Shown here one piece after another: positions 1 to 5,756 of a DNA stretch of 6,985 bases. The first letter of the stretch is position 1, and each line of letters starts with the position of its first letter. The notes under the pieces were generated by a model. That model was not told the DNA's origin. It worked only from the letters and a program-made list of their open reading frames with translations, and ran no database searches. The stretch comes from an uncultured Cytophagaceae bacterium (GTDB taxonomy: Bacteria > Bacteroidota > Bacteroidia > Cytophagales > Spirosomataceae). The position numbers were made by a program, and so were the translations under genes. The stretch spans positions 1 to 6,985 of the forward strand of contig CAJCBY010000107.1 in NCBI GenBank assembly GCA_903960725.1. The letters are read 5' to 3'.

Positions 1-23
1 CTTTGTCGAATGACGATCCCCAT
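1..23 (-). CDS. Start of a probable oligosaccharide flippase (Wzx-like), cut by the window edge
   Basis: Only the first seven codons and two bases of the eighth are present. On the minus strand an ATG at 23-21 opens MGIVIRQ followed by AG, so residue 8 is Ser or Arg. This N-terminus resembles the start I know from Bacteroidota polysaccharide flippases of the MATE/MOP superfamily, inner-membrane proteins that move lipid-linked sugar repeat units across the membrane. The gene lies 49 bp downstream of the glycosyltransferase on the same strand, which fits a polysaccharide gene order, and a TAnnTTTG match sits 22 bp before the ATG. What is seen is a start codon and seven residues; the product is inferred from memory of the family and from context, and so little sequence cannot prove it. 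Confidence 0.45.
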
Positions 24-45
24 GCGTTATTTAGAATGTAATTTA

Positions 46-53
46 CAAAAATA
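46..53 (-). promoter_or_regulatory. Candidate -7 promoter box for the flippase-like gene
   Basis: The minus strand reads TATTTTTG, an exact match to the Bacteroidota -7 consensus TAnnTTTG, ending 22 bp before the ATG at 23. I see no clear TTG-type -33 element about 20 bp further upstream. The downstream gene could equally be read through from the glycosyltransferase, since no terminator hairpin is visible between them. Confidence 0.3.
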
Positions 54-72
54 CGATTTTGCGGGGCATTCT

Positions 73-1167
73 TTATACGAGTAGGCCTTTGATTTTCGCC
101 GAGAGCTTTACCACGTCATAGTGTTCCTCCATGTGTTTGCGTGCGGCTTCGCCCATGGCACGCGTCACCGAGGAATCAGATGCTAACTTTTTCAGTGCAG
201 ACGCCATTCCCTCCACATCATGCTCGTCCACCAAAAGTCCCGTTTTGCCTTCGATGACCGCATCAGGAATACCTGCGTGTCTCGTAGAACAAATGGCTAA
301 TCCGCAAGCGGAGGCCTCTAAAATTGCCACTGGAGTTCCCTCAGAATCCCCGCTCGGGGTTAAAACTGAATGTTGAATGAAGACATTAGATTCCTGCAAT
401 AAGGGTAAGTAGTCAGACTGTCCCATGGCTCCTAAGAAATGGATATTTTCTGAAAGGCCATGCGTGGAAACATACTCTTTCGCCTCGTCCCACAAAGGTC
501 CATCGCCCACCATGCGTAATTGTGCATCGGGAAAAGCTCGCAATAAAATTTCAAAGGCTTGGATGCTTTTCAGTGATCCTTTTTTCTCTGCAAAGCGTGC
601 CACCGAAATGACGTTGAATCCCTCTTTTGCTGCACCAGGTGTAAATCTCGATGTATCGACTCCACAGGGAATAACATGCAAATTAGGCAAAGGACCAGCA
701 ATTTCTTCTAGGTTTTCCCGCATGGATTCCGCCACACAGATGATAGCTTTCGCGCGTGGTAAACTGAGGGCATAACGCGCGCCATAAGTCGCCAGTGTCT
801 TCTTCTCTGCCGCATCGAAGCCTAAAAAGACGACAGAATAAGGTATACCTTCAGCAAGACATGCCTCGTAAATATTGGTACCCAATGGACCATAATTGGC
901 TAAGAATGCATCCACTTGATGGGCGCGTAAAAAGCGCCGAAGGTAATGGGTATAAATCTTTTGATAGAGGGCGGGCACTACGCGCCGTAAAACACCTCTA
1001 ACCGCAAGTATCGAAAAAGGTAATGGATAAATAGATCCGCCGGCCTTTAATCGGCTCGGTTGCCAGCCCTCGTACAAGACATGAATGGGTTCTAATTGAT
1101 TGATTTGCTCTTCGATGAAGGTCTCGGAGTAAGAAAAGAAATTAGAACGGGCAATGATTAAACGCAT
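73..1167 (-). CDS. Glycosyltransferase family 4 (GT-B fold), polysaccharide biosynthesis
   Basis: This 364-residue protein is a probable retaining glycosyltransferase that moves a sugar from a nucleotide-sugar donor onto a growing glycan at the cytoplasmic face of the membrane. The N-terminal half is an acceptor-type Rossmann domain with a SETFI motif at residues 14-18, seen in colanic acid and exopolysaccharide GT4 enzymes. The C-terminal donor domain has VARFAEKKG (residues 189-197, basic residues for the donor phosphates), GDGP at 221-224 and the GT4 E-x7-E signature with E276 and E284 in SEGTPVAILEASACG. There is no signal peptide or membrane segment. The length is normal for the family and both domains look intact. 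It is divergent from the epimerase gene (71 bp gap) and lies just upstream of a flippase-like start, which points to a surface glycan. Donor and acceptor cannot be read from the sequence. Confidence 0.9.
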   Translation of the reverse strand: MRLIIARSNFFSYSETFIEEQINQLEPIHVLYEGWQPSRLKAGGSIYPLPFSILAVRGVLRRVVPALYQKIYTHYLRRFLRAHQVDAFLANYGPLGTNIYEACLAEGIPYSVVFLGFDAAEKKTLATYGARYALSLPRAKAIICVAESMRENLEEIAGPLPNLHVIPCGVDTSRFTPGAAKEGFNVISVARFAEKKGSLKSIQAFEILLRAFPDAQLRMVGDGPLWDEAKEYVSTHGLSENIHFLGAMGQSDYLPLLQESNVFIQHSVLTPSGDSEGTPVAILEASACGLAICSTRHAGIPDAVIEGKTGLLVDEHDVEGMASALKKLASDSSVTRAMGEAARKHMEEHYDVVKLSAKIKGLLV

Positions 1168-1191
1168 TCAGGGCTGATTTTTAATGCAAAA

Positions 1192-1214
1192 CCGAAATTA
1201 GCTAAATTTTTCGG
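1192..1214. repeat. Imperfect inverted repeat between the divergent glycosyltransferase and epimerase genes
   Basis: The outer arms CCGAAA (1192-1197) and TTTCGG (1209-1214) are exact inverse complements. Between them lies the self-complementary octamer TTAGCTAA (1198-1205), off-centre by about 1.5 bases, so the whole is a near-palindrome with a 3-base bulge. It sits in the only space available for the promoters of both flanking genes. On the minus strand 1193-1200 reads TAATTTCG, a 7/8 match to TAnnTTTG and the best candidate -7 box for the glycosyltransferase, 25 bp before its ATG. A shared operator is possible, but an AT-rich chance palindrome is just as likely. Confidence 0.3.
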
Positions 1215-1215
1215 C

Positions 1216-1223
1216 TATTTTTA
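1216..1223 (+). promoter_or_regulatory. Candidate -7 promoter box for the epimerase gene
   Basis: TATTTTTA matches the Bacteroidota -7 element TAnnTTTG at 7 of 8 positions and ends 15 bp before the epimerase ATG, close to the 17 bp spacing seen at the two other promoter candidates near 3970 and 4010. A second 7/8 candidate, TAAATTTT, lies at 1203-1210 inside the inverted repeat, 28 bp before the ATG. No convincing -33 element is visible for either. Confidence 0.35.
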
Positions 1224-1238
1224 CAGCAAATACGCGTC

Positions 1239-2165
1239 ATGGAGAAAAATTTAGTCGTAGGGGGAAGTGGTTTTTTGGGCTTGAATTGGCTGGCTTATTT
1301 ACAGCAACACGGTGCAAATAACGAGGTTGTTGTTTTTGCTCACGAGAAACCGGAGGGCGTTACTTTTCCGTCATTCGTGACTTTTGTGGTGGGCGATTAT
1401 GCGGATGCCCAGGCTTTGGACAACTTATTTACCTCCCATCGTTTCGACCGAGTGTTTCATTTTGCCTCTTCCATTATTCCCGCGATTTCTTCTGAGAACA
1501 TTCGCCAAGACATCGAGTCTAATCTGTTGCCTACTATCGGTTTGATGGAGATGATGAAGAAACACCAGGTCTCGAAATTACTTTATTTATCCACAGGCGG
1601 GGCGGTATACGGGAATGTGAACCAGGAAAAAGTGCCCGAAGATTATCCATGCAAGCCGATTTCATCTTATGGAATTATCAAGTTGGCCGTGGAGCATTAC
1701 ATTGAGTTGTATGCGAAATTATACCAGATTGATTATTTGATTTTACGCTTGTCGAATCCTTTCGGCGAATTCCATCGTTCCCCTAAACAGGGCGTGATTA
1801 ATATTGCGGTTCGCAAAGCGTTGAAAGGCGAAGTGATGACGGTGTGGGGAGATGGGTCGCAGGCCAAAGATTATATTTACGCTGCCGATATAGGTCAAGC
1901 TATCGATGGCTTAATCAAATCGGGGGCAAAAAATGAAACGATTAATGTAGGATCAGGCGAGTCGCTAACCTTGAACGAGATTATTAAGCGTATTCAAGCG
2001 AAACTGCCAGCATTCCAAGTCGAATACAAAGACGCGAAGCTGACAGATGTTCAGCAGATCTGTTTAGATACGACGAAATTAGAGGGGAAAATTAACTGGG
2101 AAATCACCTCTTTTGACAAAGCCCTCGACGCCACCATTACTTACGAAAAGGCTAGACTTTCTTAG
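1239..2165 (+). CDS. NAD-dependent epimerase/dehydratase (extended SDR, UDP-glucose 4-epimerase-like)
   Basis: This 308-residue cytosolic enzyme is a probable nucleotide-sugar epimerase or dehydratase of the extended short-chain dehydrogenase family, supplying an activated sugar for glycan assembly. It begins with the NAD-binding glycine motif (G8, G11, G14), with D53 in VVGDYAD as a likely adenine contact. The catalytic residues are present: LSTGGAVYG carries S118 and T119, and YGIIK gives Y144 and K148. NPFGEFHR (173-180), WGDGSQAKDYIYAADI (203-218) and INVGSG (235-240) are typical of the GalE/RmlB-like sugar-binding region; the usual Arg before the DY pair is Lys here. The ATG at 1239 begins 9 residues before the second glycine, as expected. 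The 3' end overlaps the methyltransferase gene. It could be a 4-epimerase, 4,6-dehydratase or reductase; the substrate is unknown, so no symbol is given. Confidence 0.88.
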   Translation: MEKNLVVGGSGFLGLNWLAYLQQHGANNEVVVFAHEKPEGVTFPSFVTFVVGDYADAQALDNLFTSHRFDRVFHFASSIIPAISSENIRQDIESNLLPTIGLMEMMKKHQVSKLLYLSTGGAVYGNVNQEKVPEDYPCKPISSYGIIKLAVEHYIELYAKLYQIDYLILRLSNPFGEFHRSPKQGVINIAVRKALKGEVMTVWGDGSQAKDYIYAADIGQAIDGLIKSGAKNETINVGSGESLTLNEIIKRIQAKLPAFQVEYKDAKLTDVQQICLDTTKLEGKINWEITSFDKALDATITYEKARLS

Positions 2166-2853
2166 CCACGAGTACGAAAGTACAGGCGTCTTCGTTGCGG
2201 GACTTAGCCGTGATGATCTTATCGAAAAAGATAATTAAAGGCTGCAGTATTAAGGACAATAAGAAGCGCAATGGCTTGGGTAATTTGAACAGCAAGCCAT
2301 CCTGGAATAATTGCAAACCCATCGCAGAGCGCCCTAGAATTCCCTCAAAATAGACAACCTCAAATCCCGCTTCGCGCACAATTTTCTGAAGACCCGTCGA
2401 AGTCCAGCGCCAAAAATCCGTTGGATCCGGGTGGAACATCCAATACCCGTGCGTGGATAAAATCAATTTACCTTCTTTTTCTAAGATGCGATGGGCCTCT
2501 TTTAAATAGGCTTTCGGGTCTTCCACGTGCTCTAATACCTGGGTAGATAAGACGAAGCCTACGCTTTCCTCCGGCATATCGATGATTCCGGCGGGGTCTA
2601 CGACCACATCGGCTTTAGTATTATACGCTAAATCTAAACCGATGTATTGCTCCACGAAAGGGGAGAAAAGGGGTTCGTAGGGTTTGTTGCCACAGCCATA
2701 ATCCGCTAGTAATTGATGCGGAGAATTGCGCACATACAAGGCAATGACGCGTTCTAATTGCTTGCGCAACTGGATTAGGTAGTAGTAACGAGCAGACATA
2801 CGGCCCGTAATTTTAGGGTATAAGCGTTCAATTCCGGCCTCTCTACTTTCCAT
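2152..2853 (-). CDS. Class I SAM-dependent methyltransferase, polysaccharide-cluster type
   Basis: This 233-residue protein is a Rossmann-fold methyltransferase of the Methyltransf_11/UbiE-like group, using S-adenosylmethionine on an unknown acceptor, perhaps a sugar. Motif I is LLADYGCGNK (residues 48-57), an acidic residue for the SAM ribose is in GLD (D74), and motif IV/V is STQVLEHVEDP (103-113). HPDPTDFWRWT (141-151) is a block I associate with methyltransferases found in O-antigen and capsule clusters. Residues 194-210 form a hydrophobic stretch that may touch the membrane. I chose the ATG at 2853-2851: the frame stays open to an ATG at 2958, but those 35 extra residues lie wholly inside the TPR gene and do not resemble a methyltransferase N-terminus. 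With this start it overlaps the TPR gene by 11 bp, suggesting translational coupling. Its stop region overlaps the convergent epimerase gene by 14 bp. Confidence 0.85.
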   Translation of the reverse strand: MESREAGIERLYPKITGRMSARYYYLIQLRKQLERVIALYVRNSPHQLLADYGCGNKPYEPLFSPFVEQYIGLDLAYNTKADVVVDPAGIIDMPEESVGFVLSTQVLEHVEDPKAYLKEAHRILEKEGKLILSTHGYWMFHPDPTDFWRWTSTGLQKIVREAGFEVVYFEGILGRSAMGLQLFQDGLLFKLPKPLRFLLSLILQPLIIFFDKIITAKSRNEDACTFVLVAKKV

Positions 2854-3952
2854 GTGATAGTCGTTTATATTCGATAAGGGAATTTTTGTATTCAATGAAA
2901 TTGGCTGATTCTCGTAGGTATTTTCTAAATAAATACAATTTCCGCTGACGTTGCGCAATGCGCGCTAGACCTAAATAGGCGAGTCCGCGAATGTCTTTGG
3001 TTAGTCTTTCTTCGAAGGGCAAAGCAATGGATTTTGTATACCAAAACTCGGCTTTTTTCAGGTCTTTCCGCTCTACTTCCTCCCGCATGCCGCGCAAAGT
3101 GTAGGCAGCACCCGTATAATACGCTGATTTCAATGCTTCCATTTTTTCAATAAATGGCTCAGCCTCTTCAAATTTCCCGGTTAAAGTAAGTAATTCGGCT
3201 CTTTGCAGTAGATACCAGTGATTGTTAGGGTAATTCTCACTTAAAACTTGGTTATAGGCCAAAGCCTTCAAGGGGTTCCCTTCGTATTTATTCTGCACAT
3301 AACCCATGTAAAAAATACATTCGTTTTTGACAAAGGTCGTCCGTTTTGTCCCAGCTTCTAATTGAATTAAACCGAGGCGCTTATTTCCTTCTTGAAAAAG
3401 AAACATGACGGGTTTTAACACAGTGTGTAATTCCGGGTAGGCCACGCTGTAGTAATTATACATTCCGGTTGAAAACAGGAATTCGGGTTGTTTTTCAGTG
3501 CTTTTCAGACCAATTTTTAGAAAGCTATACGCCTGTTTTGCATAAGAAACGACTTTCATATAATTGTGTTCATCCGCTTCATAGGCGGCTAGAAATCCGA
3601 GTGAAGCCGTGCAAAAAAAAGAGGCCTCTAAGTCATTTTCATTTTTGGTGTATAGGTTTTGGGCTAATTCGAAGGCTTTTTCTAAATGTGCTAAGTAATT
3701 TTTGCCTTGCGCAGGATGATCTTTCAAGGGGAAATATTGCTGCTCCCATTGCATCGCTAACAATAAATAAGGAGCAGGATGTTGCGGGTATTTTGCCTTT
3801 AAAGCGTTAAATACTGCGGAGGACTCTTTGAAATTGTACTGGTATAATTGGTTTAGCCCTTGGGTGATTTGCGCTTTTGCCGTGGGGTCTTGCAAGATTT
3901 GAGCCTCTAAAGTAAAAGTAAATAGAAGAAGTAGGAGGATAACCCGAATCAT
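2843..3952 (-). CDS. Secreted tetratricopeptide-repeat protein of unknown function
   Basis: This 369-residue protein starts with a classic Sec signal peptide: Arg3, then a Leu-rich core (residues 4-12), and likely cleavage near LEAQ (residue 18). There is no lipobox Cys. The mature part is almost all helical and TPR-like: residues about 30-66 (Gln-Gly-Leu...Tyr-Asn-Phe-Lys-Glu-Ser), 85-120, 215-245 (NPLKALAYNQVLSENYP), 248-272 (GKFEEAEPFIEKM) and 295-330. The central block GMYNYYSVAYPELH (163-176) followed by EGNKRLGLIQLEAG resembles uncharacterised Bacteroidota TPR proteins. The expected location is periplasm or the inner side of the outer membrane, acting as a protein scaffold; no catalytic motif is visible. 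The start is fixed by an in-frame TAA four codons upstream. It heads a likely two-gene transcript with the methyltransferase, whose start lies within its last codons. Confidence 0.8.
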   Translation of the reverse strand: MIRVILLLLLFTFTLEAQILQDPTAKAQITQGLNQLYQYNFKESSAVFNALKAKYPQHPAPYLLLAMQWEQQYFPLKDHPAQGKNYLAHLEKAFELAQNLYTKNENDLEASFFCTASLGFLAAYEADEHNYMKVVSYAKQAYSFLKIGLKSTEKQPEFLFSTGMYNYYSVAYPELHTVLKPVMFLFQEGNKRLGLIQLEAGTKRTTFVKNECIFYMGYVQNKYEGNPLKALAYNQVLSENYPNNHWYLLQRAELLTLTGKFEEAEPFIEKMEALKSAYYTGAAYTLRGMREEVERKDLKKAEFWYTKSIALPFEERLTKDIRGLAYLGLARIAQRQRKLYLFRKYLRESANFIEYKNSLIEYKRLSHGK

Positions 3953-3969
3953 GATAAATGTTTACCCTG

Positions 3970-3977
3970 CAAATTTA
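3970..3977 (-). promoter_or_regulatory. Candidate -7 promoter box for the TPR-methyltransferase transcript
   Basis: The minus strand reads TAAATTTG, an exact match to TAnnTTTG, ending 17 bp before the TPR ATG at 3952. It is the core of the 12-mer TTAGCTAAATTT that also occurs before the epimerase gene. No clear -33 TTG is visible. The implied 5' leader is only about 10-13 nt. Confidence 0.5.
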
Positions 3978-4009
3978 GCTAAGCTATGTGGTTTTTGGGT
4001 CGATTTTTT

Positions 4010-4017
4010 TACTTTTG
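4010..4017 (+). promoter_or_regulatory. Candidate -7 promoter box for the M16 peptidase-ispF-relA/spoT transcript
   Basis: TACTTTTG is an exact match to TAnnTTTG, ending 17 bp before the M16 ATG at 4035. A TTTG at 3994-3997 is only 12 bp upstream, shorter than the usual spacing of about 19-20 bp, so the -33 element is uncertain. The short T-run just before it (4004-4010) is typical of an AT-rich promoter. Confidence 0.5.
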
Positions 4018-4034
4018 TTTGTAAACCCTAAGAC

Positions 4035-5276
4035 ATGATTTCATTTGAACAATTTACGCTTGCAAACGGACTTCAAGTAATTGTACACGAAGATCCGGCT
4101 ACAACCATGGCGGTGTTAGATGTGATCTATAATGTGGGGTCAAGGGATGAAGACGAGAATCTAACAGGCTTCGCCCATTTATTTGAACACTTGATGTTCG
4201 GAGGTTCAGAAAATATTCCCTCCTTTGATACACCTCTTCAAAAAGTAGGCGGAGAAAACAATGCATTCACCACCCCTGATCTAACGAATTATTATATTTC
4301 GGTTCCGGCACAAAACCTCGAAACAGCGTTTTGGCTTGAGTCGGATCGAATGAAGCAATTGGCTTTCAATACCCAAAGCCTAGAAACGCAGCGGAAAGTC
4401 GTCATTGAGGAATTCAAGCAGCGCTATTTGAACCAGCCCTATGGGGATGTCTGGTTGAAGTTTAGACCCTTAATCTACCATAAGCACCCCTACCGTTGGC
4501 CTACGATCGGCGCTGGCATTCAGCACATCGAGGAGGCGCAGATGAGTGATGTGAAAGCATTTTTCCAAAAGCACTACGTCCCTTGTAATGCCGTGCTCGT
4601 CGTTGCGGGTAGAGTGAAAGTGTCGGAAGTAAAAGCCTTAGCAGAAAAATGGTTCGCGCCTATTCCTGCTGGAGTGCAACCGCAGCGCAATCTACCTCAA
4701 GAGCCAGTCCAAACAGAGAATCGTACAATGGAAATTGTAGTGGATGTGCCGGCAAATCGTTTGTACAAAGCCTACCCCGTAATAGGTCGCTACGAACCTG
4801 GTTACCATGCGATCGATTTGATGACTGATTTATTAGGGCGCGGCGAGTCCTCTTATTTATATGAACATTTAGTTCAAAAACAGCGTATTTTTGATTCCAT
4901 TGGCACCTATCAAACGAGCTCTCTTGATCCTGGATTATTAATTATTCAAGGCCAAGTGAGTGATGACGTAGCTATTGATGAGGCGGAGGCCGCTTTAGAA
5001 AAGGCGATCAAAGATTTCGCTTCGATGAAAATCGCTGAGAAAGATTTACAGATGGTGAAGAACCAATCTGAAGCGAGTTTGGTTTTTGGTGAGGTGGAAG
5101 TGCTAAATCGAGCAATGAATTTAGCCATGGCCGCAAATGCAGGCGATGCGAATTTAGTGAATACGGAGGCAGAAAAGATGGAGGCAGTGCAGACACAAGA
5201 TTTGGAAAAATGGGCGCATCGTTTGTTTATTGAAGGCAAATCGAATACATTATACTATAAAAAAAAGGCTAAATGA
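4035..5276 (+). CDS. M16 family zinc metallopeptidase (single-domain-pair, about 45 kDa)
   Basis: This 413-residue protein belongs to the pitrilysin/mitochondrial-processing-peptidase family. The inverted zinc motif HxxEH is intact as H48-L-F-E51-H52, and the third ligand is probably E126 in VVIEEFKQR. NAFTT (76-80) and the Tyr-Tyr after it are typical. The second M16 domain runs from about residue 170 to 400. At LLGRGESSYLYEHLVQKQR (266-284) the positions that in many M16 enzymes hold the substrate-binding Arg and Tyr are V280 and D287, so the R/Y pair is missing. An in-frame TAA two codons before the ATG rules out a longer N-terminus, and there is no signal peptide, so the enzyme should be cytosolic. 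Such enzymes can work as heterodimers with a zinc-less partner; none is next door. It overlaps ispF by ATGA and probably leads that operon. Substrates are unknown. Confidence 0.9.
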   Translation: MISFEQFTLANGLQVIVHEDPATTMAVLDVIYNVGSRDEDENLTGFAHLFEHLMFGGSENIPSFDTPLQKVGGENNAFTTPDLTNYYISVPAQNLETAFWLESDRMKQLAFNTQSLETQRKVVIEEFKQRYLNQPYGDVWLKFRPLIYHKHPYRWPTIGAGIQHIEEAQMSDVKAFFQKHYVPCNAVLVVAGRVKVSEVKALAEKWFAPIPAGVQPQRNLPQEPVQTENRTMEIVVDVPANRLYKAYPVIGRYEPGYHAIDLMTDLLGRGESSYLYEHLVQKQRIFDSIGTYQTSSLDPGLLIIQGQVSDDVAIDEAEAALEKAIKDFASMKIAEKDLQMVKNQSEASLVFGEVEVLNRAMNLAMAANAGDANLVNTEAEKMEAVQTQDLEKWAHRLFIEGKSNTLYYKKKAK

Positions 5277-5752
5277 AAATTCGCGTAGGTCAAGGTTATG
5301 ATGTGCATCGTTGGGTAGAAGGACGTCCTTGTATCTTAGGTGGAGTTGAAATTCCGTCCGAAAAAGGGCCTTTGGGTCATTCAGATGCGGATGTGGTTTG
5401 CCACGTGTTATGTGACGCCTTGTTAGGCGCCGCGAACATGCGCAATATAGGGTATCATTTTTCGGATAAAGACCCGATGTGGAAGGGGGTTGCCTCGACA
5501 CTTTTATTGAAAAAAGTGATGGAGATGATTCGCGAAGCGGGTTGGGAATTGTCGAATGCAGATGTGACGGTGATTTTAGATCAACCGAAGTTAAATCCCA
5601 TTATTCCGGCGATTAAAGATAATTTAGCGCTGGTGATGGGAGTGGATGTAGACCAAATTTCACTTAAAGCTACAACCTCTGAAGGATTAGGATTTGTAGG
5701 AAGAGCAGAAGGAATTTCAGCCATGGCTGTGGCCTTAATTACAAAAGCATAA
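5273..5752 (+). CDS. ispF: 2-C-methyl-D-erythritol 2,4-cyclodiphosphate synthase
   Basis: IspF converts 4-diphosphocytidyl-2-C-methylerythritol 2-phosphate to the 2,4-cyclodiphosphate with loss of CMP, the fifth step of the non-mevalonate (MEP) isoprenoid pathway. It acts as a cytosolic homotrimer with a metal at each subunit interface. At 159 residues it has the normal length. The metal ligands D10 and H12 (GYDVHRW) and H44 (in VVCHVL) are present, shifted by two from the E. coli numbering. HSDAD is at 36-40, and the CDP-binding loop KATTSEGLGF (132-141) holds T134, T135 and E137, followed by GRAEGISA. The ATG overlaps the stop of the M16 gene (ATGA at 5273-5276), indicating translational coupling, and the relA/spoT ATG follows 4 bp after its TAA. 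No key residue is missing. The organism therefore uses the MEP route. Confidence 0.97.
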   Translation: MKIRVGQGYDVHRWVEGRPCILGGVEIPSEKGPLGHSDADVVCHVLCDALLGAANMRNIGYHFSDKDPMWKGVASTLLLKKVMEMIREAGWELSNADVTVILDQPKLNPIIPAIKDNLALVMGVDVDQISLKATTSEGLGFVGRAEGISAMAVALITKA

Positions 5753-5756
5753 GTAA

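Noticed and set aside
43..69. Tiny minus-strand frame MPRKIVFL after the glycosyltransferase stop
   Set aside because: It has only eight codons and a stop, no supporting signal, and overlaps the candidate promoter box.
425..775. 116-residue plus-strand open frame, with smaller ones at 131-376 and 795-1001
   Set aside because: All are antisense to the glycosyltransferase, whose motifs are continuous across the region.
2854..2958. 35-residue N-terminal extension of the methyltransferase (start at 2958)
   Set aside because: It lies entirely within the TPR coding sequence, has no methyltransferase-like features, and the internal ATG at 2853 gives a usual family length and a typical short operon overlap.
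3469..3810. 113-residue plus-strand open frame
   Set aside because: It is antisense to the TPR gene, has no recognisable domain, and is rich in Cys, His and Arg as expected of a mirror frame.
4946..5501. Minus-strand frames at 4946-5239, 5008-5196 and 5250-5501
   Set aside because: They oppose the well-supported M16 and ispF genes and show repetitive Ser/Ala/Phe or low-complexity content typical of reverse frames.
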